Below, piece by piece: positions 46,810-56,201 of a DNA stretch of 64,000 nucleotides. The notes below the pieces were generated by a model, which was not told where the DNA came from, did not search any database, and saw only the letters and a program-made list of their open reading frames with translations. This DNA comes from Pseudomonas putida. GTDB lineage: Bacteria > Pseudomonadota > Gammaproteobacteria > Pseudomonadales > Pseudomonadaceae. The DNA lies in NCBI RefSeq assembly GCF_002741075.1, contig NZ_CP016634.1, forward strand, positions 4,454,501 to 4,518,500, given 5' to 3'. Made by a program: the position numbers and the translations under genes. Position 1 is the stretch's first letter. Every line of letters begins with the position of its first letter.

Positions 46810-48072
46810 ATGAAAGTGATTGCGGTGCGAGACAGAGATCTTGACCTAAGCAATTCCATCCTTGCCAATGGCAAATACCGAGAACAGTTCCTAGCTCAGC
46901 CAGAAGGCAGTGAACCATCCGTGAAGGTAACTGGGTGCGGGCTGATTGATGACGATGAACAGCTCCTCCCTCTGGTGTCCTCCTATCTGTGCCGGAACTA
47001 CCGGAACGTCTCAAAGGCAGACAAAACCGTTCTGTCCTATGCCAGGCGTATTTCGTACCTACTTCAAGACCAGAAGACCAAACCCGAGTACGAGAACTCC
47101 CGCCGAGACGATCTCCTGCTGAGTATCGGGTTAGGTAGCCTAGAGGTGTACTTGGGTCGCCTGGATGGTGCGGGCCTTGCTCCCAAAACGGTGCAAGGCC
47201 GAGATGCCGCCTACAACCATTTCTTCAGCCACCATCTGTGCATCAGCCTGAATGGTAAGCCTCCGCTCCGGACTGACAATCCTTATGAGCACGGGCCGAT
47301 TCGAACAGGTAAGGCGAATATCAAAGCAATCGTTCAGCCATGCAGCATGCTTGAGCTTGAACAGATGATCCTGCATACAAAATCAGAACGTGAGAGGTGC
47401 ATGCTGCAGCTGATTTACGACTCGGGCATTCGAGAGTCTGAGGTTCCCCGCATAACGCTTCAGCACATTCGCGATGCGCTTGAGTACCAGAAGCTCCAGT
47501 ACGTTTCCGCTGAGTGCAACATACCGGTGAATGCGGACTACAGCCCCTTGCATGTCCAAGGCAGCAAGGGCAAAAAAAATCAAATAGTCCCAAGGATAAC
47601 GCTCGTCAGCAGGACGACACTGGAACGCATCGAGAACTACCACAAGACGCCGCTGTACCACCGCTATAGCCAGCGCATCAGAGACCCGAAAGAGACGCCT
47701 GCTTTCTTCAACTCACATGGGAAGCCTTACACCACTAAGAGCGTTGAAAAGCTGTTTGAGCGCCTCTCCAAGCGGGCGCGAAAGTCACGCAAGATCACGC
47801 GAAAGATCTCAGCACACAAGTTCCGACATGGTTCTGCGTACCTTCTGCTCACAAGCCCTGATCTTGGAGAGGATTATTTCCAGCGCCTGGGAATGCTTTC
47901 GATAGGGCATGGCCACTCGTATACCACCACGACTGAGGGGTATGCGCAGATCCCTCATGACATCTACCAAAAGCTCTGCACGCCAGATTCCCTCATCAAA
48001 ACCAAGTGCGGAGAGATGCACGTTCTACGCGAGAGGACGACCATTCGCATCAAGACCGGAGATAAAAAATGA
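46810..48072 (+). CDS. ginA: Tyrosine recombinase GinA (first of three)
   Basis: This 420-residue phage-integrase-family protein has a core-binding SAM-like region (about 50-150) and a C-terminal catalytic domain. The catalytic residues appear intact: Arg208 in YDSGIRESE, His336/Arg339 in HKFRHG, His367 or His369 in GHGHSYTT and the nucleophile candidate Tyr378 in TEGYAQ. It starts 102 nt after the truncated nadE. A 276-nt gap with an inverted repeat separates it from ginB. The name follows the operon pattern. Confidence 0.85.
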   Translation: MKVIAVRDRDLDLSNSILANGKYREQFLAQPEGSEPSVKVTGCGLIDDDEQLLPLVSSYLCRNYRNVSKADKTVLSYARRISYLLQDQKTKPEYENSRRDDLLLSIGLGSLEVYLGRLDGAGLAPKTVQGRDAAYNHFFSHHLCISLNGKPPLRTDNPYEHGPIRTGKANIKAIVQPCSMLELEQMILHTKSERERCMLQLIYDSGIRESEVPRITLQHIRDALEYQKLQYVSAECNIPVNADYSPLHVQGSKGKKNQIVPRITLVSRTTLERIENYHKTPLYHRYSQRIRDPKETPAFFNSHGKPYTTKSVEKLFERLSKRARKSRKITRKISAHKFRHGSAYLLLTSPDLGEDYFQRLGMLSIGHGHSYTTTTEGYAQIPHDIYQKLCTPDSLIKTKCGEMHVLRERTTIRIKTGDKK

Positions 48073-48186
48073 TCCGCCTCGTAAACCCCTCCGGCCCTGC
48101 CTCAGATAAAAAAAATTTCGCGAATTGCTTTTGACACATTCCGCCATCTCAGCCACGAAAAATGCCTGATAGGACAAGCGCTTAGC

Positions 48187-48217
48187 GTTAAGGGTATGCC
48201 AGCAGCATACTCTTAAC
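48187..48217. repeat. Inverted repeat between ginA and ginB
   Basis: GTTAAGGGTATGC (48187-48199) faces GCATACTCTTAAC (48205-48217) with a 5-nt loop CAGCA and one mismatch. It lies in an AT-rich 276-nt gap that also holds TTGACA (48136-48141). It could be a recombinase or regulator binding site, or a hairpin in the gin mRNA. Confidence 0.7.
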
Positions 48218-48348
48218 TCATTGATTCATAAGGTTTTTATACATTTCTACGGCTTGACCAACGCACCGTCATGGTATTCATTCTGGTTACCACTCGGGAG
48301 GAATCACCACGTCCTTCTGCGTTCACCTGGATCGGGAGCAAGCCTAGA

Positions 48349-50781
48349 ATGAGCACCACTCATCAGCCGCCTGAGGATCAGGCAGACGGTCAATCTCGCA
48401 GCGAATCTGAGGCTTCCGACCAAGCCAGGCGTCCCAAGCGGAAAGAGTCCGAAGTCACCGAGGCAATTGAGGCGTGGGCCACGCAGATCAAGAGCAGTCG
48501 CCAATCCCTCCTGAACGTGCAGCTCTCGCAGAGAGGAAAGCTGAGCCCAGCCTACACGTATCTCAAGGATGAACTGGAGACAAGCGGCAACACCTTCAAC
48601 GCGAGGGAAGACATCCTCGACTCGATCATCCAGCGGATGATCGAGGAGCAGATCGTGATCCCCGACCAGCCCTCAATCGCGAATGAGTGGCGCCGGAAGC
48701 TTCTCTGCTGGTACGAAGGCCTGACAGAGGCAGAGAAGCAAAACGTCCCAGTATTCGGCAATACCATCTCGTCGAAGGCCAGCTTGTTCCAGGTCGACGG
48801 GATGAAAAACCTGAAGTGGGCCCGCTCCAAATTCGTCATCGTTGAGCAGACCTTCCAAGACATCCTCACTGACCTCACGCGGCTTGGCGTCATCAAGGCA
48901 GACTACAAAAACTGTAAGGAACGAGAGGTCGAAGCCGAGCTTAAAAAACAGCAGGCCGCGCCAAAGGACTCCCTGACTAAGGCGCTCGCTGAGCTCAGGC
49001 TCATCGGACTCTCAAAGTACGAAGACCTGGTGGAGGATCCCAATAGGCCCTTCAGCAAGCTCCTGCACATGTTTGCTGCGGCGTCGCTGAAGTCGAAATC
49101 CGCATCCGGCCAGCAGAATTATAGTGATGGTTTCCGACTGGTGACCCTGCATCTGAGTGAGGTTGGCTTCACGGGAAATGAGGATCCTCGGGAGTACGTT
49201 ACAGCACACTACCTGACGCGTTTCAGGAAGTACCTCACCGATCAAATGGAGGCCAACATACTTACGTCACTCTACTCACAGGGTGTCTTGTCGGCAGTCC
49301 GTTCGATGCTCAAGCGAGCAGTGAAGATTCGCGGAATGGGCCTCACATCATTTATTGATGTGGAAGGATTCAACACCGCTCGAGAGACGGATGAATATCG
49401 CCCATACCCGAAGTACGCACGAACGGCGATCCAGCAAGCTTGTGACATGGAGCGGCTACAGACTAACGAGCTAGCAAAGGACTATGTACCCTTCCATGGT
49501 GGCAGTGATCCGTTGGGTGAGGACGGATACCTTGTGAGAGGTATGGCCACCTTAGAGAACGCTCGCTGGATATTTGAGAACAAGCTCAACGGCAGGATGA
49601 TTAGCCGGTGGTCGGCTGATCCTGATGACAAATATGAGCAAGCCTTTGTGCGGTTGCTGAAGATCGGCGGGCTAGGAATCGCTGAGACGTATGCCAGCTG
49701 GGGTGTTATTTACCATGTTACCTCGAGGATGCTGGCGCCATACATCACACGCCTTGCGCAGGTGACGGGGTTGAACGCGGACTCTCTCAAAAGCTTGGAC
49801 ATCGATGATTTCGTCGAGCGCCACGAGGTGACCCATCGCCCATACCTGCGTTACTGGAAAGTGCGCTCAGGTGGGGGGAAGGTTCTTCATCTCGACATGA
49901 TGCACGCGGATTGGACATGGTACTCACGGGCACAAAGCATTGAGATCAAGAAGATCTTCGACGAGGTCATCTACCTGACCCACCACATTCGCGAGCGCGC
50001 TGAAGGGCCAATCAAAGAGAGGCTGTTCATCTACGAGTCGCAGAAGCAATCCGAATTCCGGAAGGTGAAGTCGTTCGAGGACTCAACTGTCATCAACAAT
50101 GTGATGAACCAGTTAGCCATGGATCACGACCTCAAAACTGAGGACGGGCAGCCGCTGAATATCTCGGCTTCTCGACTGCGCCCGAGCCTCGTGGCCGACC
50201 TCGTAGCGCTAGGCCTATCGGTCAGGGAAATCCAGGTAATACTTGGGCACAAGTCGATACAAGCCACCCAGAGCTATCTCGACAAGCTCGAATTCAACAA
50301 AACAGCTCGTGAGGTCAACACCAAAGCGCTCACCCAAATTCACAAAGGCACGATTATTCGCGATAGCCAGCAGGTCAAGCCAACTCCCCCTGCGGCAACC
50401 TCATCGCCGATCATCATTCGGACGGGCCTCGTCAGTTGCAAGGATGCGCTTAACCCTCCTGATGAAATTAAAAGGCTGCCGAGCTACAAAAAAGGCAGTA
50501 AGTGCTCGCTGCTCAACAAGTGCCTGTCCTGTAGCAACTCCATCATCACTGTGTCGAATCTGCCCGACCTTTTTGCCATGCAGTGGGACTACACCTCGAT
50601 TATGTCCACAAGCAACGTGGCAGAAACACCCTATGGCGCTGTCATCCGCGAGAACCTTGAGGTACTGGAAAGTATCCTCACGCCGTCTGACCACGGCTTC
50701 ACAGCGGAGCAACTGGATGAGGCTCGTCGTCTGGCAGAGCACATCATCCCTAGCCCTCTGATTGAGACGGTCTCCCTGTGA
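48349..50781 (+). CDS. ginB: Tyrosine recombinase GinB (second of three)
   Basis: This protein of about 810 residues has a long N-terminal region (about 1-420) of unknown fold and a C-terminal recombinase-like domain (SASRLRPSLVADLVALGLS; ILGHKSIQATQSYLDK). The usual first catalytic Arg (TGLR-type motif) is not evident: the matching segment reads VTGLNADSLKSLD. A Cys cluster follows near the C-terminus (SKCSLLNKCLSCSNS), possibly zinc binding. GGGAG precedes the chosen ATG. Its stop overlaps ginC (GTGA). Confidence 0.82.
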   Translation: MSTTHQPPEDQADGQSRSESEASDQARRPKRKESEVTEAIEAWATQIKSSRQSLLNVQLSQRGKLSPAYTYLKDELETSGNTFNAREDILDSIIQRMIEEQIVIPDQPSIANEWRRKLLCWYEGLTEAEKQNVPVFGNTISSKASLFQVDGMKNLKWARSKFVIVEQTFQDILTDLTRLGVIKADYKNCKEREVEAELKKQQAAPKDSLTKALAELRLIGLSKYEDLVEDPNRPFSKLLHMFAAASLKSKSASGQQNYSDGFRLVTLHLSEVGFTGNEDPREYVTAHYLTRFRKYLTDQMEANILTSLYSQGVLSAVRSMLKRAVKIRGMGLTSFIDVEGFNTARETDEYRPYPKYARTAIQQACDMERLQTNELAKDYVPFHGGSDPLGEDGYLVRGMATLENARWIFENKLNGRMISRWSADPDDKYEQAFVRLLKIGGLGIAETYASWGVIYHVTSRMLAPYITRLAQVTGLNADSLKSLDIDDFVERHEVTHRPYLRYWKVRSGGGKVLHLDMMHADWTWYSRAQSIEIKKIFDEVIYLTHHIRERAEGPIKERLFIYESQKQSEFRKVKSFEDSTVINNVMNQLAMDHDLKTEDGQPLNISASRLRPSLVADLVALGLSVREIQVILGHKSIQATQSYLDKLEFNKTAREVNTKALTQIHKGTIIRDSQQVKPTPPAATSSPIIIRTGLVSCKDALNPPDEIKRLPSYKKGSKCSLLNKCLSCSNSIITVSNLPDLFAMQWDYTSIMSTSNVAETPYGAVIRENLEVLESILTPSDHGFTAEQLDEARRLAEHIIPSPLIETVSL

Positions 50782-52907
50782 TCCTCGGGTTCGATAGCCT
50801 CATTTACAAAATCAAAGCCGTGCGCGAGCGGTTCTTGGGCTACTTGGGCAACGAGCTCATCGCAGTCACCTCCCACTCCAACGATGGGGTGAACGCACTT
50901 GAGCTGCTCGCAGCACTGATGAACCTCCCAGCCAGCAAATTGAGCCTCGTAAAGGATATGCTCTGGGATTTCAACGGTGAGCCTCACGCACTTGCGAGGG
51001 ACATCCAGGGCGCCAAATCGCGCATCGATTTCGGGGTCTATGAGAGCCTTAACAGCACTATCCTGTTCGAGCTGAAGATGGCCATGCTGTGCGTGCTGGA
51101 GATTCCAGGGGCTCTTCACTTCAGTCGAAAATCTAAGAGCCGCAAACCTCACTCAGTCTTGGACATGTTCAAATCCGTGATTCCGTTTATCGATCAAATG
51201 TGTGCTCGTAAGCGAGCGGAACATGGGGATCACTTCTTCGAAAGATCGCACTTCAGCTTGGCCGACTTCACCGAACAAGACTATCGGGCGGGGGCTGAAC
51301 ACTTTGACCGAGCCTTCAGGGGGCCAACCCTTCAAGGTTTCCAGGTATTACGATCTCACTTCCTGGTCGAAAACCTATTTTCTAAGCCTTTGGCCTATGT
51401 GGATCTGGAGGCCTTGAAGTGGAAGTACAACAGCTTTACCAACAAAAAAAACCGCACCAGAAAAAAATGGTTCAGTAATCATATTTTCGAAAAGTGCTCC
51501 CGTGAGGGCTCGTTCGCCGTTGTCGATTTCCTCAGAGCGCTGAAGGAAGACATCTGCGATCAGTACACGCTGAGCCGGCTCGATTTGGCTGAATATCAGA
51601 AGGCCAGGAGCGCCAATATCACGCGGAGAAATTACGACATCTACGTTGCATACCGGATGACCTCAAGGGGCTACACGGGCCTCCAGATCAAGCCCTTCCT
51701 CTACAAGCTGGAGCCTGAATACTGGTCACCCCAAAACCCTGGGATGCTGAAGGACAAGGAAGCGCTGTGTAAATTGACACGAGCTCCAATGGACAACGAG
51801 CTGTATGAGTACCTCACCCACATCAACAACAGCGCCTGCTACATCATTGGTCAGTACACTGGAATGAGGCCATCAGAGCTAGCCGGTTGTCTGGTTGATA
51901 GCTGCCTGACAGTTGATGAATTCGGGCACGACCTCATCATCAGCGGTGTCATCAAACATCAGGAAGTCCTCAGGAAGCTTTTCGATGACAAGTGGGTTGC
52001 GATCCCAATCGTCAAGGATGCAGTCCAAGTGCTGCGGATCCTGAACCGGTTCAAGCAGAACCCCTACCTGTTCGCCAACATGAACACCGTGAAGCCAGGC
52101 ATGCAACATGAGGCCAACTCGTTGAGCGGGTCTGGGTTAACCCATCAACTCTGTACTTTCTTGGCCAACACCGTGACCTTCGACGAACTCGAAGAGCTGG
52201 ATGTATCGCCCTACACACTGAGGCACTCACTCTCCAACCAGATGTTCAGGGCTGCTGTAGGACTGCCGTTCATTTCCTACCAGCTTAAGCACTTTGGTCA
52301 CCATGCCAGTACCATCGGCCAAGATAGGCGTCACAACCGGGTCGGCACCGTTACGATTGACTACGGCGGCATCGGTGAAGCCCTAAGTTCAGGTGGTGGC
52401 TCAGATGCCCCCGGTCGAAGGGATGCCGAGAAGGAGTTCATCATGAATTCCTTAGACCCCGACGGGGGTTATGCCGGCGACAATGCACCCGCGCACCGTG
52501 CTCGGCTCAAGAAATACTTCAGGGGCTATCTCGAGGCAGGCTATTCGAACGACGAAATTTTTGAGCGGATGGTTGAGCTTAATTTCGCGGTCATCAACGT
52601 CGGTCAAGGATATTGCTACGGCAATGCGACGGATCTGGATGATCCGTCCATTCCCTGCATCGGCTCACTGCGGTGCAACCCCAACCGGTGCCAGAACGCG
52701 GTGGTGACAGAGGCCAATGCACCCAAGTGGCAAGAGATCTATGTTCAAAACACCCTGGCGCTCAGGCGCTACGAAACGGATCCGGCTGCGGCCTTTGCAG
52801 AACTGAGAGATCTGGATGACGTTGCCTTGTCCATCGAGCAAATGAAGCTCGTGATAGCCGAGGCCAAAGGCGTGCTCACGCAACTCGGCATTGAGGTATC
52901 TGTGTGA
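50778..52907 (+). CDS. ginC: Tyrosine recombinase GinC (third of three)
   Basis: This 709-residue protein starts at a GTG overlapping the ginB stop. The C-terminal catalytic domain has QYTGMRPSELAG (Arg I), SPYTLRHSLSNQM (Arg II), LKHFGHHAST (His) and a Tyr candidate in TIDYGG. A Cys motif (CIGSLRCNPNRCQNA, about 624-638) follows and may bind zinc. The N-terminal half is unrelated to well-known integrases. Its stop overlaps ginD (GTGA), so ginB-C-D are translated together. Confidence 0.83.
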   Translation: MILGFDSLIYKIKAVRERFLGYLGNELIAVTSHSNDGVNALELLAALMNLPASKLSLVKDMLWDFNGEPHALARDIQGAKSRIDFGVYESLNSTILFELKMAMLCVLEIPGALHFSRKSKSRKPHSVLDMFKSVIPFIDQMCARKRAEHGDHFFERSHFSLADFTEQDYRAGAEHFDRAFRGPTLQGFQVLRSHFLVENLFSKPLAYVDLEALKWKYNSFTNKKNRTRKKWFSNHIFEKCSREGSFAVVDFLRALKEDICDQYTLSRLDLAEYQKARSANITRRNYDIYVAYRMTSRGYTGLQIKPFLYKLEPEYWSPQNPGMLKDKEALCKLTRAPMDNELYEYLTHINNSACYIIGQYTGMRPSELAGCLVDSCLTVDEFGHDLIISGVIKHQEVLRKLFDDKWVAIPIVKDAVQVLRILNRFKQNPYLFANMNTVKPGMQHEANSLSGSGLTHQLCTFLANTVTFDELEELDVSPYTLRHSLSNQMFRAAVGLPFISYQLKHFGHHASTIGQDRRHNRVGTVTIDYGGIGEALSSGGGSDAPGRRDAEKEFIMNSLDPDGGYAGDNAPAHRARLKKYFRGYLEAGYSNDEIFERMVELNFAVINVGQGYCYGNATDLDDPSIPCIGSLRCNPNRCQNAVVTEANAPKWQEIYVQNTLALRRYETDPAAAFAELRDLDDVALSIEQMKLVIAEAKGVLTQLGIEVSV

Positions 52908-53413
52908 GTACAGCCGCCTATGACGCCAAGAATGAGGAGAACTTCGAGGCTGTTACGTTGGCGCTTGATGCTGCACTGAAGAAAATGGAAAAAGACTCTT
53001 CAATCTCGGCCAACGCAACCCAGTTGGCCAAGCTGGCTGGAGTACATCGGAACACCATCTACCATCGCGTCTGGCCGCTTGAGCGTCTGCAAGAAATCAA
53101 GGCCGAGCGTGCTCAGCAAAAAAACGACGAGGCAGCCGCGAAAGCTCAGACGCGCACACCTGAGGAGTTGCTGGAGCTCAGCAGGGTTGAGATCGTCTAT
53201 TGGTTCACCCAGGTTCAAGACGCTCGAGCTGCCAACACCGAATTGCTCAACAACCTCAGGGAGACGGAGAAGGCTCGCGATATGTACATGGACGATCATC
53301 AGGAAGCCCTGAGGGTCATCAATCAAATGCGAGTCAACATCCGCAAGCTGGAGCACACAATCGTGGTTCTCCAGGATGAGATTCAGCAGCTGCAAGGCCG
53401 AATGGGTGGATAG
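52904..53413 (+). CDS. ginD: Small HTH/coiled-coil protein GinD
   Basis: This 169-residue protein starts at a GTG overlapping the ginC stop. It has an HTH-like region (about 38-60; NATQLAKLAGVHRNTIYHRVWPL) and a long C-terminal coiled coil (about 100-165; LLNNLRETEKARDMYMDDHQ ... IVVLQDEIQQLQGRM). This fits the fourth gene of GInt operons and the TnpC-like partner in Tn554-type systems, which help recombinases bind DNA. Confidence 0.8.
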   Translation: MSTAAYDAKNEENFEAVTLALDAALKKMEKDSSISANATQLAKLAGVHRNTIYHRVWPLERLQEIKAERAQQKNDEAAAKAQTRTPEELLELSRVEIVYWFTQVQDARAANTELLNNLRETEKARDMYMDDHQEALRVINQMRVNIRKLEHTIVVLQDEIQQLQGRMGG

Positions 53414-53425
53414 GAGATGTGCCAG

Positions 53426-53650
53426 ATGAATTCAGAATTTGAGAAAGCTCGTGCTGACGAACTGGAGGCGGTCGAGGAAGCGATTGACGCGATGAGTGAT
53501 GCTCCCGACCTGGATTCACTCTGGGAACAGCAGCGTGTAATCCGAGATCGTCTTCTTAACGCTTTGTCGACGCTTATTGATGATGAGGAGCATGACGACT
53601 GGATGGATAGGTCGAATGCAGCCACTCGCCGGCGCGAGCGCGAATTGTGA
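53426..53650 (+). CDS. Small acidic protein after ginD
   Basis: This protein of about 74 residues starts 12 nt after ginD. AGGAG lies 9 nt before the chosen ATG. It is very acidic and helical (FEKARADELEAVEEAIDAMSDA) with a basic C-terminus (RRREREL). I do not recognise it. The spacing suggests it is read with the gin operon. Confidence 0.6.
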   Translation: MNSEFEKARADELEAVEEAIDAMSDAPDLDSLWEQQRVIRDRLLNALSTLIDDEEHDDWMDRSNAATRRREREL

Positions 53651-53925
53651 TAGCAAAATCTATGTACCGTTGCTCGAGGCGGGCTGCCGTAAGCTTCGTC
53701 AGACGCCTGTGGAACCACGCCATTGGAGATAATCGCTCTGAGCTTGAGAAAGCCAGAGAGCGGGCGTTCATCGACGCGGTGAACTCATTGAAGACGCTGA
53801 GAACGACACCTGGAGGTGGCATGGCCATCGATCCCGAAGAGATTCGTGATCAGGTGATAGCGTCACGAGAACAAATGAAGCAATTCGTCCACAATCCGCC
53901 AAAATGCCCCAAGAGGAGCACCCCC

Positions 53926-54159
53926 ATGAGCAAGCTGACCCAGTACAGCAATGTCAGAGTGATTTTCGAGATCGATGGCTGCCAGGCGGACGCCGAGTTG
54001 AGCCACGGAGAGACTATGGCACTTGCCCAATTCTTTAAGCGGGCCCACTGGAGCGAGTTTCGTGGGTGCGCAATAGATGATCACGAAGCCTATTCAATCC
54101 GAGCTGCTGTCGGAAAGCTGCAGGATGCCCTGGCCCGTAGTGGTTATAACCCACGCTGA
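53926..54159 (+). CDS. Small conserved-type protein (DUF7706-like)
   Basis: This 77-residue protein starts after a strong AGAGGAG site. It reads VRVIFEIDGCQADAELSHGETMALAQFFKRA ... DDHEAYSIRAAVGKLQDALARSGYNPR, a pattern I associate with small proteins on plasmids and islands (DUF7706-like). The frame is open back to 53647, where a GTG overlaps the previous stop, so a 170-residue product is possible. The strong internal ribosome site favours the short one. Function is unknown. Confidence 0.6.
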   Translation: MSKLTQYSNVRVIFEIDGCQADAELSHGETMALAQFFKRAHWSEFRGCAIDDHEAYSIRAAVGKLQDALARSGYNPR

Positions 54160-54290
54160 TCGAGCGCTTGTTCGGCCAACTGACTTTTTTTTGCCGGGCA
54201 GGTGGGGAAATTTACGACGGGCGTGAAGCGCAATGGTTGGGGCCTCTGCATCACGCTGACATGCTCTAGGTCTAGCCCTTCCTAGATACG

Positions 54291-55403
54291 ATGACAGGCA
54301 CTACCTTATGTCATCATTCTGCAGCGACGGTGGCTCCAGTGGACTTGCTTACGCCTCTCTACCATACCGACAAGCTCCATCCTCATTTCAAAACGATCAC
54401 CGACGGGCGTAAAGGCCGGCACTATCAGAGAGAGGAGCTTCTGCGTTGGCTTGAGGGGTTCCCCGACAGGGATAATAAGTTTGTGAAGGAGTTTCAGACG
54501 ACCTTCAACTCAAGCTTCTGGGAGATCTACCTTCACGCGACTTTTCGCGACTATGGCTTCTCATTTGACTGGACTCACCCTGCACCCGACTTTCTGCTCA
54601 CAGCGGGTGAAGTGACGTTCACCGTCGAGGCTACCACGGCCAACCATGCCGCTGACGCAACGCCCGAATGGGGGTTGGGAATGACGCCCGAGTTTTACAA
54701 GGACGTCGATTTCAACGAACTCAATCGGGTTGCCATCATTCGCTTGGCTAATGCCTTTATGAGCAAGTCGCGAAAATTCGATGACAAATATGCCCACCAT
54801 GACCATGTCAAAGACCGACCCTTTGTCCTCGCCCTTGCCCCGTTTGAGCAACCCGGTTTTCAACTGCAAGCTTTTCGACCAATCGAAGCCTTGCTGTTCG
54901 ACTACTACGTGGATGAGTCCGAATACATAGCCAATCCTGGGCGCTTCCCCAATGGTCTTGAAGGGAAAACCTTGGGGAGCGTGCAAAAAGACAATGGCGC
55001 AGAGATCGAGCTGGGTTTCTTCGACTGTCCGCGCTTCAGCCACATCAGCGCAGTGGTGTTCAGCCACCTGGGCACTTGGGGGAAAGTAGATGCGATGTCC
55101 GGTTGCCCGACTGCGATCATTCGTTCGATCTGGTCATCACCGAGCGGCTTGGAGCACGTTGTTTCTAAGGGCGATGAATGCTCGGAAAAGATCACCGATG
55201 GGCTGAGGATCTATCACAATCCGTATGCGTCGATTCCTCTCCCGTTGGAGGTATTCCGCAAAGAGGGGGTGGCTCAAATTTGGGCTGATCCTGTTGAACG
55301 ATCACTGTTCAGTGAGGAAGCGGAAAACTGCTTGCAGTCCCGAACGGCCATGATGTTCTTTACGGGCAAAGACAAGGATTTCGTGGAGACGCCCTCTCCG
55401 TAG
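54291..55403 (+). CDS. Hypothetical protein with possible PD-(D/E)XK-like core
   Basis: This 370-residue cytoplasmic protein has no membrane segment. The segment WEIYLHATFRDYGF then PAPDFLLTAGEVTFTVEATTAN (about 78-118) resembles a restriction-nuclease-like core (Glu, then P-D-x-n-E-x-T in place of E-x-K). The rest is not recognised. It sits alone between a terminator-poor gap and a convergent XRE regulator. A role in island defence or maintenance is a guess; the missing Lys makes nuclease activity doubtful. Confidence 0.65.
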   Translation: MTGTTLCHHSAATVAPVDLLTPLYHTDKLHPHFKTITDGRKGRHYQREELLRWLEGFPDRDNKFVKEFQTTFNSSFWEIYLHATFRDYGFSFDWTHPAPDFLLTAGEVTFTVEATTANHAADATPEWGLGMTPEFYKDVDFNELNRVAIIRLANAFMSKSRKFDDKYAHHDHVKDRPFVLALAPFEQPGFQLQAFRPIEALLFDYYVDESEYIANPGRFPNGLEGKTLGSVQKDNGAEIELGFFDCPRFSHISAVVFSHLGTWGKVDAMSGCPTAIIRSIWSSPSGLEHVVSKGDECSEKITDGLRIYHNPYASIPLPLEVFRKEGVAQIWADPVERSLFSEEAENCLQSRTAMMFFTGKDKDFVETPSP

Positions 55404-55589
55404 CCGCATCAGCCGCCGCGTCGTGATTTCTCCCTAAGATGCCGTGTAATGAATAGTGCTCCAACAAGAGCGCTCGGTTATTACTAACCTGCGTGCCACG
55501 CCCAACCGTGCTACTCGGCAACCCGCTTCTTGAAGACCTCGGCCAGAGAGAGGCCGGCCTCCTTCAGCTCTCGTATCGCCCTGAGCCTC

Positions 55590-56057
55590 TCAGCCGCAGC
55601 TGCCTGGCTCCCGCTCCCAAAGCCGCCACACAGTGCCCTTCGAGTACCCCAGAGCACGGGACACCTCAGCCTGGGTGAGGCCGTCTTTTTTCAGCGCTTG
55701 AACTGCCTTCCACTTCTCTCTGGCAGCCGTGACTCGTGGATGCTCAATCTCGCGAGGCCGTCGTTCCATGATCTCGTTGGCTCTGCCCAAGGCCTCCGCT
55801 TCCACAATTGCGTCGATCAGCACCTGGTGTGTTGTCTGCTGATTCTCAGCAGCAATCACCATGGCGAACAGGGTGGCTGGGCTGATGTTCAACGAAATGG
55901 CCAGATCCCTCACGGTATCAATGGTGGCCGTGAAGCGAGCAGCTTCCAGCTCGCTGATCGTTTGTTGACGAACCAGGCCGGAGATCTCCTGCTGAGACAG
56001 GCCTTGCTGCGTTCGCAGCGACTGAAGCACGGCGGCGAGAGAATGGCGTAGCGGCAT
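55590..56057 (-). CDS. XRE-type regulator with two HTH regions
   Basis: This 155-residue protein has an N-terminal XRE helix-turn-helix (about 10-60; LRTQQGLSQQEISGLVRQQTISELEAARFTATIDTV) and a C-terminal second HTH resembling a resolvase/transposase type (about 125-150; GLTQAEVSRALGYSKGTVWRLWE). It diverges from the gene at 56202. The 144-nt gap holds a large palindrome that is a good operator candidate, so it likely controls that gene and itself (inference). Confidence 0.8.
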   Translation of the reverse strand: MPLRHSLAAVLQSLRTQQGLSQQEISGLVRQQTISELEAARFTATIDTVRDLAISLNISPATLFAMVIAAENQQTTHQVLIDAIVEAEALGRANEIMERRPREIEHPRVTAAREKWKAVQALKKDGLTQAEVSRALGYSKGTVWRLWEREPGSCG

Positions 56058-56096
56058 TTCTGCCTCCGCAAAATGAGACGGTATGCCTCGTTTGCC

Positions 56097-56136
56097 TCGA
56101 CTCGCTCAAACAGATATATTGGTTCGAGTGAGTCGA
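56097..56136. promoter_or_regulatory. Candidate operator palindrome for the XRE regulator
   Basis: Arms TCGACTCGCTCAAAC (56097-56111) and GGTTCGAGTGAGTCGA (56121-56136) match as inverted repeats over 15 positions with two mismatches, around AGATATATT. It lies 40 nt upstream of the regulator start and 66 nt upstream of the divergent gene. Confidence 0.65.
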
Positions 56137-56201
56137 ATGGCGATCTGCCGCTACGATCCCGTTCGCACATCACCTCGTCGTTTTGGATACCGAGGTACTT
56201 G

